Positions 15,446-23,699 of a stretch of 44,627 nucleotides of DNA are shown here, in pieces. Where the stretch lies: contig CAZTOW010000068.1 of NCBI GenBank assembly GCA_964615375.1, positions 1 through 44,627 of the forward strand. The letters run 5' to 3'. Numbering within the stretch: position 1 is the first letter of the stretch; each line of letters begins with the position of its first letter. Position numbers and translations under genes: made by a program. The DNA comes from CAZKWG01 sp964615375. GTDB taxonomy: Bacteria > Myxococcota_A > UBA796 > CAZKWG01. The notes beneath the pieces were generated by a model that did no database searches, was not told the origin of the DNA, and saw nothing but the letters and a program-made list of their open reading frames with translations.

Positions 15446-18400
15446 TCATGGCTGAGGTTTCATGTGCTCGACCCCCGCCTGGTCCTGCTCACTCATCAAC
15501 CACGCATACAGCGCCGGCAGGACGTACAGGGTCAGCAGCGTGCTCGTCACCAGCCCGCCGATGACCACGCTCGCCAGCGGTCGCTGCACCTCCGCGCCGG
15601 CCGAGGTCGCCAGCGCCATGGGCAGGAAGCCCAGAGCGGCGACCAGCGTCGTCATGACCACGGTGCGCAGCCGATCTCGGGCGCCCGTCGTAGCAGCGTC
15701 GAGCGCGCTGCGACCTTCCTCCTGCAAGCGCCGCATGTGGCTCACGAGCACGATGCCGTTGAGCACCGCGATGCCGAAGAGCGTGATGAAGCCCACGCCC
15801 GCCGAGATCGAGAACGGCAGCCCGCGCAGCAGCAGCGCGAGCACACCGCCGGTCGCCGCGAGCGGCACGTTCGCGTAGACCATCAGCGACATCCTCACCG
15901 ACCCGAACATCGCCTGGAGCAGCACGAAGATGAGCAGCAGCACCAGCGGCACGGTGATCGCGAGCTTCGCTGAGGCGGCCGCGAGGTTCTTGAACGAGCC
16001 TCCCCACTCGACGGCGTAGCCGGGCGGTAACTTCACCTCTTCGTCGATGACGCGCTGCGCCTCCGAGACGAAGCTGGCGACATCCCGTCCGCGCACGTTG
16101 ACCTCGACGGTCAGGCGCCGCCGCCCGCCGTCGTGGCTCACCTGCAAAGGCCCTTCCTCCTCGATGATCTCGGCGACCGAGGCGAGAGGCACCCGATGTC
16201 CACCCTCGCGGCCCACGAGGATCTGACCGACACGCGCGGCGTCGCGACGGACCTCGGCGGGGAAACGGACCTGGAGCGCATAGCGCCGCTGCCCCTGGAT
16301 CACGGTCCCGACCTCCTTGCCGCCGAGCGCCTCGACGCTGGCCAGCACGTCGGCGGCCGACAGACCGAGCCGGGCGATGTTGTCAGGATCCACCTCGATC
16401 CGCAGCATCGGCAGGCCCGCTACCTGCTCGACCTTCACGTCCGCCGCGCCGGGCACACCTTGGACCGCGGCGGCGATGTTCGCGCCGGCCTTGCCCAGCT
16501 CGGCGAGGTCGTCGCCATAGACCACGATGGCCACGTCCGAGCGCACCCCCTCGATCAGCTCATTGACGCGCAGCTCGATGGGCTGCGAGAAGCTGAAATT
16601 CACGCCGGGCACGCTGGAGAGCAGCGTCGCCTGCATGAGCTCGACCAGCTCCTCCTTGTTGTCGGCCTTCGTCCACTGATCCTGGGGTTTGAGCGCGATG
16701 ATCCCGTCCGAGACGTCCACGCCCATGGGGTCCGTCGCGATCTCCGCGCGCCCTGTCTTGCACACCACGTCGGCTACCTCGTCGGGGAATTGCGCCAGCA
16801 GGGTCTGCTCGGTGGCGGTCGCCTGTCGGAGCGCCTCCTCGATGGAGACAGACGGCGGCCGGATGATCTGGACCGCCAGCGCGCCCTCGTCCAAGGTGGG
16901 CACGAATTCCGCGCCGAGGAAGGGCACGATGACGAGGCTGGCCAGGAACACGCCCACCGAGGCGAGCGCGGGAAACGGACGCAACCGCATCGCCGTGGCC
17001 AGGGTCGGCTGGTAGAAGCGGTCGATCTGACGCATCAGCCAGGTGTCGCCATCCCTGGCGTTGACGAGCAGCACCTCGGCGAAGACGGGCAGCAGCGTGA
17101 GCGTGATGATCAGCGAGCCGGTCAACGCGAGGATGACGGTGATCGCCATCGGGCGGAACATCTTGCCTTCGATCCCCGTGAACGTGAGGATGGGGATGTA
17201 GACCAGGATGATGATGCCCACCGCGAAGGCGACGGGCCGCGCCACCCGGCGCACCGCTCCGAGCACCGTGCTCGCGTCCACCGTCTCTCCGCGCGCTCGA
17301 TGCTTCGACAGCGTGTGCAGCACGTTCTCCAGGATGACCACCGCGCCGTCCACCATCAGCCCGAAGTCGATGGCGCCCAGGCTCATCAGGTTTCCAGACA
17401 CACCGAGCAGATCCATCCCGATGAACGCCACGAGCAGCGACAGCGGGATGACCGCGGCGGCGATGAAGGCCGCCCGCGCGTTCCCAAGAGTCATGAGCAG
17501 CACGAAGGCGACCAGCAGCGCGCCCTCGGCCAGGTTCTTCGCCACGGTTCCGATGGTGCGGTCCACCAGCTCGGTGCGGTTGTAGAAGACCTCGATGCTC
17601 ACGCCCTCGGGGAGGGTCTTGCCGATCTCATCCACCTCGGCTTGTAGGGTCTCGCTGACCACGCGAGAGTTGGCGCCCAGTAGCATCATGCCGATGCCGC
17701 TGACGATCTCGCCGCGCCCGTTTCGGGTGACCGCGCCCTGACGAAGCATCGGCGCATAGACCACCTCGCCCAGGCTGTCCACGGTGATGGGCGTGCCCTC
17801 GTCGGTCGTCGCGACGACGACGGCCCCGACGCGCTCCAGCGTGTCGAGCAGCGCGACGCCGCGGACCAGCATCTGCTCGCGGCCCTTCTCGATGTAGCCG
17901 CCGCCTACATTGACGTTGTTGGCCTCCAGCGCCTCGAACACGTCGGCGAGCCGGAGGTCGTGCGCCGCGAGCGACTCGGGCGTGACCCGCACCTCGAAGG
18001 TGCGCAGCTCACCGCCGAACGCGTTGACCTCGACGACGCCGGGCACGGCGCGCAGCCGAGGGACGATCTGCCACTCCAGCACGTCGCGTAGATCCATCAG
18101 CGACAGGCTGCCATCGTCCGGCCCGCGCACTTCAAACTGAAAGATCTCGCCCAGACCCGAGGAGACCGGCCCCATCTCGGGCTCACCGTAGCCCTCGGGG
18201 ATCTCTCCACGCACGCTTGCGATACGCTCTCCCACGACCTGGCGCGCCCACCAGATGTCCGTGCCCTCCTCGAAGACCACGGTGACGGCCGAGAGCCCGA
18301 AGCGGGACAGGGATCGCATCTCCTCCAGGCGCGGCAGCCCGCCCATGCCCTGCTCGACCGGCGTGGTGATGAAGCGCTCGATCTCCAGCGGGCCGAGCGC

Positions 18401-18613
18401 GGGCGAGTCGGTGAGGATCTGCACCTGCACATTGGTGACGTCGGGCACGGCGTCGATGGGCAGGCGCAACATCGCCCGGATCCCGAGCGCGACGAGCAGC
18501 AACAGGCCGATGATCGCCAGCAGGCGGTTTCGCAGCGAGGTCGCGATCAAGCGGTCGAGAAAGCCAATGCCGCCCGGTGATAGCAGGTCTTTGTCGCTGG
18601 GTTCAGTGTGCAT
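15446..18613 (-). CDS. czcA: CzcA/CusA-type heavy-metal RND efflux pump
   Basis: The 1055-residue inner-membrane proton antiporter has the usual 12-helix layout with two large periplasmic loops. The helix-4 signature DFGLMVDGAVVILEN (Asp near residue 413) is the form found in divalent-cation (Co/Zn/Cd/Ni) HME-RND pumps rather than the copper/silver CusA type. PIDAVPDVTNVQVQI and GMGGLPRLEEMRSLSRFGLSAVTVVF are also family hallmarks. It exports metal from periplasm or cytoplasm across the outer membrane with the adaptor and channel encoded just upstream. Its start overlaps the adaptor gene by 11 bases. Confidence 0.95.
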   Translation of the reverse strand: MHTEPSDKDLLSPGGIGFLDRLIATSLRNRLLAIIGLLLLVALGIRAMLRLPIDAVPDVTNVQVQILTDSPALGPLEIERFITTPVEQGMGGLPRLEEMRSLSRFGLSAVTVVFEEGTDIWWARQVVGERIASVRGEIPEGYGEPEMGPVSSGLGEIFQFEVRGPDDGSLSLMDLRDVLEWQIVPRLRAVPGVVEVNAFGGELRTFEVRVTPESLAAHDLRLADVFEALEANNVNVGGGYIEKGREQMLVRGVALLDTLERVGAVVVATTDEGTPITVDSLGEVVYAPMLRQGAVTRNGRGEIVSGIGMMLLGANSRVVSETLQAEVDEIGKTLPEGVSIEVFYNRTELVDRTIGTVAKNLAEGALLVAFVLLMTLGNARAAFIAAAVIPLSLLVAFIGMDLLGVSGNLMSLGAIDFGLMVDGAVVILENVLHTLSKHRARGETVDASTVLGAVRRVARPVAFAVGIIILVYIPILTFTGIEGKMFRPMAITVILALTGSLIITLTLLPVFAEVLLVNARDGDTWLMRQIDRFYQPTLATAMRLRPFPALASVGVFLASLVIVPFLGAEFVPTLDEGALAVQIIRPPSVSIEEALRQATATEQTLLAQFPDEVADVVCKTGRAEIATDPMGVDVSDGIIALKPQDQWTKADNKEELVELMQATLLSSVPGVNFSFSQPIELRVNELIEGVRSDVAIVVYGDDLAELGKAGANIAAAVQGVPGAADVKVEQVAGLPMLRIEVDPDNIARLGLSAADVLASVEALGGKEVGTVIQGQRRYALQVRFPAEVRRDAARVGQILVGREGGHRVPLASVAEIIEEEGPLQVSHDGGRRRLTVEVNVRGRDVASFVSEAQRVIDEEVKLPPGYAVEWGGSFKNLAAASAKLAITVPLVLLLIFVLLQAMFGSVRMSLMVYANVPLAATGGVLALLLRGLPFSISAGVGFITLFGIAVLNGIVLVSHMRRLQEEGRSALDAATTGARDRLRTVVMTTLVAALGFLPMALATSAGAEVQRPLASVVIGGLVTSTLLTLYVLPALYAWLMSEQDQAGVEHMKPQP

Positions 18614-19778
18614 GGCCTTCCCCCAGCTCGCTCTTCGCGAGCTCGTGCTTCAGGGTGAAGGCGCCATCGGTCACGACGCGGTCGCCCGCCGCGACGCCAG
18701 CGAGCACGACCACACGTCCATCGGCGAGGGGAGCCGTCTGGACCTGCCGGACCGTGTATTTGCCAGATTCGATCTCAATGAACACGCTGTCTTTGCCTTC
18801 CACCTCCTGGACGGCGTCGGCCGGCAGCGCGAGGCCCTCGGTCGAGGCGGCGTCAGCGAGCGTCAGCAGCGCCTCGGCGAACATGTTGGGCTTGAGGCGA
18901 TGGTCCGCGTTGGGGACGATCACGCGCACCTCGGCCGTGCGGCTGTCGGGGTCGAGCCAGTCGCCCACTTGATCGATGGTCCCGGTAAAGCGCTCGTCGC
19001 CGTAGGCGGACACGGTGAAGCTGACCGTCGAGCCGGCCTTGATCGCGGCGATGTCACGCTCGTAGACGTCGGCGATCAGCCACACCTCGTCCAGGTTGCC
19101 GACGCGGAACAGGCCCTCGCCGGGCTCGACGCTCTTGCCGAGCGTGGCCTCGACGGTGAGCACGGTCCCCTCCACGGGGCTCTTGATCGAGAAGCGGGAC
19201 GAGAAGTGTTGCCCTTTGGCAGGTACGACGCTGGCGGGCTCCACCCCGAAGACCCGCAGCCGCTCCTCTGCGGCCTCCGCTTCCGCTGCGGCACCGGTGA
19301 ACTCGGCCTCCGCGTCGGCGAGCTGGGATCGGCTGCTCACCCCGTCGGCGAGAAGCTGAGTGACGCGGTCGCGCTTCGCGGCGGCGACGTCGAGCCGCGC
19401 GGACGCGGCCAGGTGGGCGCCCACGGCCTCGCCGAGGTCTGGCGAGAGCACGGTGGCGAGCGCCTGTCCGGCCGTGACGTGGTCGCCGGGCCGGACGAGG
19501 ATTCGCTCCAGCTGTCCCGCCATGACGGCGCTGACATGGGCCTCTCGCCGCGAATCGAGCGTGATGCGCGCTGGAGCGACCCCTGAGCCGACCAGGGGCG
19601 AGGGCTGGAGCGTCTCCACGACGATGCGGGCGTTCGCCAGCGCGGCCTCAGAGAGCGTCACCTGGTCGGCCTGCCCTTCCTCCTCGTGGGCGCCCTCTTC
19701 ATGGCCGTCCTCGTCATGGCCATCTTCCTCGTGATTCGCCGTCTCGCACGCCAGCAGCAGCCAGAGCAATCCGATCAT
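18603..19778 (-). CDS. czcB: CzcB-type periplasmic adaptor lipoprotein
   Basis: The 391-residue membrane-fusion protein begins with a lipoprotein signal (WLLLACE), then an acidic and His-rich run (EEDGHDEDGHEEGAHEEEG) that could bind metal ions. Barrel-sandwich, alpha-hairpin and beta-barrel parts follow (MAGQLERILVRPGDHVTAGQAL; FSIKSPVEGTVLTVEATLGKSVEPGEGLFRVGNL). The C-terminus also ends with a metal-like tail (GEGHAH). It bridges the CzcA pump and the CzcC channel. It overlaps both neighbours. Confidence 0.93.
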   Translation of the reverse strand: MIGLLWLLLACETANHEEDGHDEDGHEEGAHEEEGQADQVTLSEAALANARIVVETLQPSPLVGSGVAPARITLDSRREAHVSAVMAGQLERILVRPGDHVTAGQALATVLSPDLGEAVGAHLAASARLDVAAAKRDRVTQLLADGVSSRSQLADAEAEFTGAAAEAEAAEERLRVFGVEPASVVPAKGQHFSSRFSIKSPVEGTVLTVEATLGKSVEPGEGLFRVGNLDEVWLIADVYERDIAAIKAGSTVSFTVSAYGDERFTGTIDQVGDWLDPDSRTAEVRVIVPNADHRLKPNMFAEALLTLADAASTEGLALPADAVQEVEGKDSVFIEIESGKYTVRQVQTAPLADGRVVVLAGVAAGDRVVTDGAFTLKHELAKSELGEGHAH

Positions 19779-20938
19779 GGGGTACCTCCGAGCAGCGCGC
19801 GATCACTCTCCGCGAGCAGCGCTTCGATGCGGTTGTTTGCGGCGGCGCCAGAGACCTCGATCACCGCGATCTGGCCCTCGACCACCTCGGTCTGCAAAAA
19901 GATCACCTCCATCAGATCCAGCTCTCCCGCGGCATACCCGGCCTCCACGCTGCGCAGCGCCGCGCTGGCGTCCTCGTCCAGGTCCGACCCGAGGGCGGAC
20001 GTGATCGTCTCGGTGCGGGTCAGCAGGGCCTGGCTGGTGCTTCGCTCGGCGCTCGCGCGGGCCGTGATCGCGCTCAGCTCGGCTCGCGCGGCGGCGGCCT
20101 CTCCGGCGGCTGCCCCGCTCCGCGCCTGGCCCTGGTGCCAGAGCGGGAGCGTGAGACCGAGCGTCGGCCCGGCCACGCGGTCATCGCCCTCCTGCTCGAA
20201 GAAGGCGCCGAGCGAGACGGCGGGCAGGGTGGCGGCGCGGGCGGCGCGCAGGTCGAGATCGGCGGCCCGTGCGCGCGCCGTCGCGGCGGCCACGTCGGCG
20301 CGCTCGCCAGCTCCCCCGGCGACCGGGGCGGCGTCACGCGGCGAACCGGACAGATCGGCCGCCTCCACCGAGCGCCCGACGACCGCGGACAGCTCGGTCA
20401 AGGCCGCTCGCTCGGCCTCACTCGCCTCCAGGAGCTCGCCCGCGGCGCGCACCTGCTCCAGGCGCGCCAGGCGGAGATCCAGCTCCGAGGATTCACCTGC
20501 CGCGAGCCTCGCCTCGGTCGCGCGCAGCAGACGGGTCGCCAGCGCGAAGTTGTCCTCCAGCAGCGAGACCCGCGCGTGCGCGACCGTGGCGGCGATCCAG
20601 GCGCTTCGGATCGAGGCCGCCGCGAGCAGTCTGGCGCGCTCCAAGCTGTGCTCTGTCGCTTCCAGGCGCGCGACCGCCGCGCGGTGCGCCGCCAGGCCCT
20701 CGCCCGTGAGCGACAGAGACTGGTTGAGCCCGGCCTCCAGGCGCTCGCCGACGAGCGCGTAGCCCGCGGACAGCTCTGGGTTCTCCTGGAACAGCAGCGT
20801 CTGGCGCGCCTCGCCGCGCGCGGCGGCCAGCTCCGCCTCGGCGCGCGCCACGTCGGGATGGGCGGACAGACCCAGTCTCACCGCGTCGTCGGCGGTGAGC
20901 GGCGCGGCCAAGGCCACGCCAAACAGAAGGATGTACAT
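19775..20938 (-). CDS. czcC: CzcC-type outer-membrane efflux channel (TolC family)
   Basis: The 387-residue protein has a signal peptide (MYILLFGVALAAPL) and two homologous helical halves typical of TolC-like channels (LSAHPDVARAEAELAAARGEARQ; PTLGLTLPLWHQGQARSGAA; EAGYAAGELDLMEVI). It forms the outer-membrane exit of the CzcCBA efflux complex. The stop overlaps the czcB start by four bases. The gene order C-B-A is that of czc operons. Confidence 0.92.
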   Translation of the reverse strand: MYILLFGVALAAPLTADDAVRLGLSAHPDVARAEAELAAARGEARQTLLFQENPELSAGYALVGERLEAGLNQSLSLTGEGLAAHRAAVARLEATEHSLERARLLAAASIRSAWIAATVAHARVSLLEDNFALATRLLRATEARLAAGESSELDLRLARLEQVRAAGELLEASEAERAALTELSAVVGRSVEAADLSGSPRDAAPVAGGAGERADVAAATARARAADLDLRAARAATLPAVSLGAFFEQEGDDRVAGPTLGLTLPLWHQGQARSGAAAGEAAAARAELSAITARASAERSTSQALLTRTETITSALGSDLDEDASAALRSVEAGYAAGELDLMEVIFLQTEVVEGQIAVIEVSGAAANNRIEALLAESDRALLGGTP

Positions 20939-21022
20939 AAACTCTCCGTGAAAGCAGGTCAGACAGAGCGCGTTTGCGTAGCGCTCGGACAGAGACCGGG
21001 GAGGGCGCCGGTGGCGCCCGCT

Positions 21023-21409
21023 TTACACGGTGGCGTTGGGAGGGGGCGTGGGGGGAGCAGTGGCCTGGTTCGTGGGGGCCAGCAGCTCGGGGGGGCGCGC
21101 GTGGTCAGGGCTGGAGGGGCGCGGCAGCTCGTCCGCGCGAATCATCGAGGTCAGCCAGTCCTCGAAGCGCGGCTGCTCCATCCTCAGCCCCGCCGCTGTC
21201 GTGGGTGCTCCCTCGTGGCAGGGGCAGGTGTGGTGGACCGGAGTGCAGCCCGTCTCGACGTGATCCGGGCCGCGCTCGCTCGCGAGGGAGTGGGCGAAGT
21301 GCCCATGAGACGCCAGCTCTACTACCTGCTCGACCACCTCGCCGAGGCCCGGGACGAGGCCCAGGATGAGCAGGAGCGCGAGCAGGGTTCGGAGGAGGCG
21401 GGGGAGCAC
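21023..21409 (-). CDS. Small exported Cys/His protein leading the czc operon
   Basis: The 128-residue protein has a hydrophobic N-terminus that fits a signal peptide or anchor (LLRTLLALLLILGLVPGLG), a His/Cys cluster (HGHFAHSL and then GCTPVHHTCPCHEG) and a Pro-rich tail. The cluster looks like a metal-binding site. It lies 84 bases upstream of czcC on the same strand, so it is probably the first gene of the efflux operon and may act as a periplasmic metal chaperone or sensor. From memory, similar small proteins precede czcC in related bacteria. Confidence 0.7.
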   Translation of the reverse strand: MLPRLLRTLLALLLILGLVPGLGEVVEQVVELASHGHFAHSLASERGPDHVETGCTPVHHTCPCHEGAPTTAAGLRMEQPRFEDWLTSMIRADELPRPSSPDHARPPELLAPTNQATAPPTPPPNATV

Positions 21410-21457
21410 GAAGGGGGCATAGTGCAGTAGAGGGGGACGCGCAAGGAGCGGGCCCGG

Positions 21458-21706
21458 TCAGACGGTGGTCGGTTGGCTCGCGACGTCCTTGTAGCGGGCC
21501 ATGCGGGAGGCGCTGGCGCGGGGCAGGCGGGCCGCCGTGCTGCCGAGGACCGCGTAGCGTGGATCGGCCTCGATCCGGCGGACGCGCTCGGCGGGGCTCG
21601 GGAGCGAGGCGGAGAGGCGGCGGAGCGGATCGGTCCGGGACGCGCAAGGGAAGACCTCGCGCCAGCGGAGCAGCGCCTCGTCGGCCGCGAGGTGGGAGAT
21701 GGTCAC
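21458..21706 (-). CDS. Unassigned 82-residue ORF in a frayed region
   Basis: The frame from GTG 21706 encodes LAADEALLRWREVF and ends RMARYKDVASQPTTV. It shows protein-like composition but no domain I recognise, and no good ribosome site. It follows an apparently broken frame (21713-21940) on the same strand, so it could be the tail of a decayed gene. Confidence 0.35.
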   Translation of the reverse strand: MTISHLAADEALLRWREVFPCASRTDPLRRLSASLPSPAERVRRIEADPRYAVLGSTAARLPRASASRMARYKDVASQPTTV

Positions 21707-21712
21707 CCAGGG

Positions 21713-21940
21713 CTAAGCGCGCCCCGGTCCAAACGCCGCGGCCTCGTCGGGGGCCATCATGCAGAGCAGGCCGTTGGCGCGGTAGCGCGTCAGCTCGGCG
21801 TCGGCGCGGGCGGCGGGCGGTGCCGCGGGCGGCTCCGGGGAGGGGCTCTCGGCCTCGTCGCGGAAGAAGGTGACGAGGCCGGCGCGGAGGCGGGCCAGCG
21901 CGTCGTCGGCGTCTCGGTCGCCGGCGACCCCGCCGGTACC
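21713..21940 (-). pseudogene. Broken ORF fragment
   Basis: Read on the minus strand, this encodes DADDALARLRAGLVTFFRDE, then an Ala/Pro linker and ELTRYRANGLLCMMAPDE, ending at a TAG (21713-21715). There is no usable start codon in frame before an upstream stop, so it is a gene remnant or needs a frameshift from the reading frame that starts at about 22026. No family was recognised. The rest of 21941-22046 shows no clear feature. Confidence 0.35.
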
Positions 21941-22046
21941 ATGGGCGGGGCGTCGTCACCGACCCAGGCGCACCAGGAGAATGAGGTAGAAGGCGTGGTT
22001 CTGTCGACCGGGGCGCGTTCAGCCATGGGACCTCCGAAAGGCGGAC

Positions 22047-23693
22047 TTAGAAGCCGCCGGGTGTGAACTGGTAGACGGTGCTGGTGCCCTCGAAGGGCCA
22101 GGCGCTAATCAGGATGGTGGCGTTGTTCTGGGCGTCGGCCGGGGCGGCGATGACGCGGAAGCCGAACCAGGCGTCCTCGACGGGCGAGGTGATGGTCCAG
22201 TCCGCGCTCTCTTCGGGGTCGTAGCTGCCTTCGAGCGGGCCATACCAGAGGAAGGCGGCGCCGTAGTGCTCGTCGGGGTCGTTGCGGGTGGCCCAGGTGG
22301 GGGCGCTGACGAGGATCTCGCTGTAGCCGTCGCCGTTGAGGTCGCCGGGGGTCGCCATGCCGTGACCGAGCTGGTTGTCGCCGTTCTGCACGTCGTCGAT
22401 CTCGGCGAGGTAGCCGTCTTCTTCGGAGAGGGTGCCGCCGGGGGCGAGCGCGGTCAGGTCGGCGCCGGCGTAGATGCGGGCTCGGCTCTGGCGGACGCTG
22501 TAGTCGTAGATGTTGGTGCTGGACGCGATCACGTCCCCGTAGCCGTCGCCGTCCACGTCGCCTGCGTCGGCGAAGAGCTGGCCGAGGCCGCTCGACTCGT
22601 CGGACAGCCAGGCATCGCAGAATTCATCCACGGTGAAGCTGCCGGCAGGCAGCTCAAAGGACGCGCACATGCGGTCGTAGTCCGCCACGAGGTCCGCGCG
22701 GCCGTCCGCGTTCAGGTCTCCGACAATGGCGAATTCTGAGATCGCGTTCACATCATCGCCCACGCCGTAGATGCTGTCGGCCACCTCAGGCAGATCGCCC
22801 TCCTCGGTCACGGGCCCTCGCAGCGCGAACAGCGTGCCGTGGCCATCCGTGTTTTGGTCGGTGCGGACGAACAGGTCCGGCTGCCCGTCATCGCCCAGCA
22901 CGTCGCCGACCCAGGGCTCGATGTTCCGAGGCCCGGTGAAGGTGTCCTCGACGCTGAGGTAGACGTTCGGGGTGTCGCGGAGCTCTGCCTCCCCGTCGAA
23001 GGGGCCATAGACCAGCCACGCGCCGTCCAGCCCCTCGTAGCCCTGCGCGAGTGCTAGATCTGGGTAGCCGTCATCGTCGAGATCGCCTGCCTGAAAAACG
23101 CCTCCGGTGTAGTAGTCCCGGCTCGACAACACCTGCGCGAATGCGGCATCCCATACCGTAGCTCCGCCCCCGAGGGGGCCCTTGACCAGGTAGACGCCGT
23201 CCTCGGTCGGACTCTCATAGGAGGGGTCGCTGAGTACAAGATCGCGTACCCCGTCACCGTCCAGGTCGATCAGCGCCATGCCCATCCCGAGGTAGCTGGC
23301 CTCGCCAGCCGTGAGCACGGCGCTCGCGTCGTCTGGGACGGCGTCCCCCTCTGCGGCGTCGCAGTCGGGCTCGCCGTCGCAGTCGTTGTCCGCCAGGTCG
23401 TTGCAGAGCAGGGATGCCCCAGGCCAGGAGGCCGGGTCGCTGTCGTCACAGTCGAGGTCGTTGTCCGCGCTTTGCGTTGGCTGATCGCAGGCTTCCAGCG
23501 GGCTGCCAGGGTCGCCGTAGCCGTCTTTGTCCAGGTCGGCGTACCAGACGAGAGGCTCGCAGGCGCTATCATCGCCGGTCTCTGACCTCGTGTCCTCGGG
23601 GTTCGAGTCGTCGGCCTGGCCACGGCAGCGGCAGCCGTCACCGCGGCAGGCGACGAGGGCCAGGAGCCAGGGCCAGCGCGCGCGGAGATCCAT
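22047..23693 (-). CDS. FG-GAP repeat surface lipoprotein with MopE-like calcium segment
   Basis: The 548-residue protein has a lipoprotein signal (WLLALVACRGD). An N-terminal Asp/Cys-rich part follows (WYADLDKDGYGDPG, DNDLDCDDSDPAS, NDLADNDCDGEPDCD), like the MopE/thrombospondin-type calcium-binding repeats of myxobacterial surface proteins. It then has about six integrin-alpha-like FG-GAP repeats with calcium loops such as DLDGDGVRDLVL, DVDGDGYGDVIA and DLNGDGYSEILV. It is probably a cell-surface beta-propeller for adhesion or binding. It lies six bases after the stop of a paralogue, so the two are co-transcribed. Confidence 0.85.
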   Translation of the reverse strand: MDLRARWPWLLALVACRGDGCRCRGQADDSNPEDTRSETGDDSACEPLVWYADLDKDGYGDPGSPLEACDQPTQSADNDLDCDDSDPASWPGASLLCNDLADNDCDGEPDCDAAEGDAVPDDASAVLTAGEASYLGMGMALIDLDGDGVRDLVLSDPSYESPTEDGVYLVKGPLGGGATVWDAAFAQVLSSRDYYTGGVFQAGDLDDDGYPDLALAQGYEGLDGAWLVYGPFDGEAELRDTPNVYLSVEDTFTGPRNIEPWVGDVLGDDGQPDLFVRTDQNTDGHGTLFALRGPVTEEGDLPEVADSIYGVGDDVNAISEFAIVGDLNADGRADLVADYDRMCASFELPAGSFTVDEFCDAWLSDESSGLGQLFADAGDVDGDGYGDVIASSTNIYDYSVRQSRARIYAGADLTALAPGGTLSEEDGYLAEIDDVQNGDNQLGHGMATPGDLNGDGYSEILVSAPTWATRNDPDEHYGAAFLWYGPLEGSYDPEESADWTITSPVEDAWFGFRVIAAPADAQNNATILISAWPFEGTSTVYQFTPGGF

Positions 23694-23699
23694 TCCCTT

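Noticed and set aside
16133..17647. 504-residue plus-strand open frame
   Set aside because: It is antisense to the conserved czcA gene and Arg/His/Gly-rich without domains.
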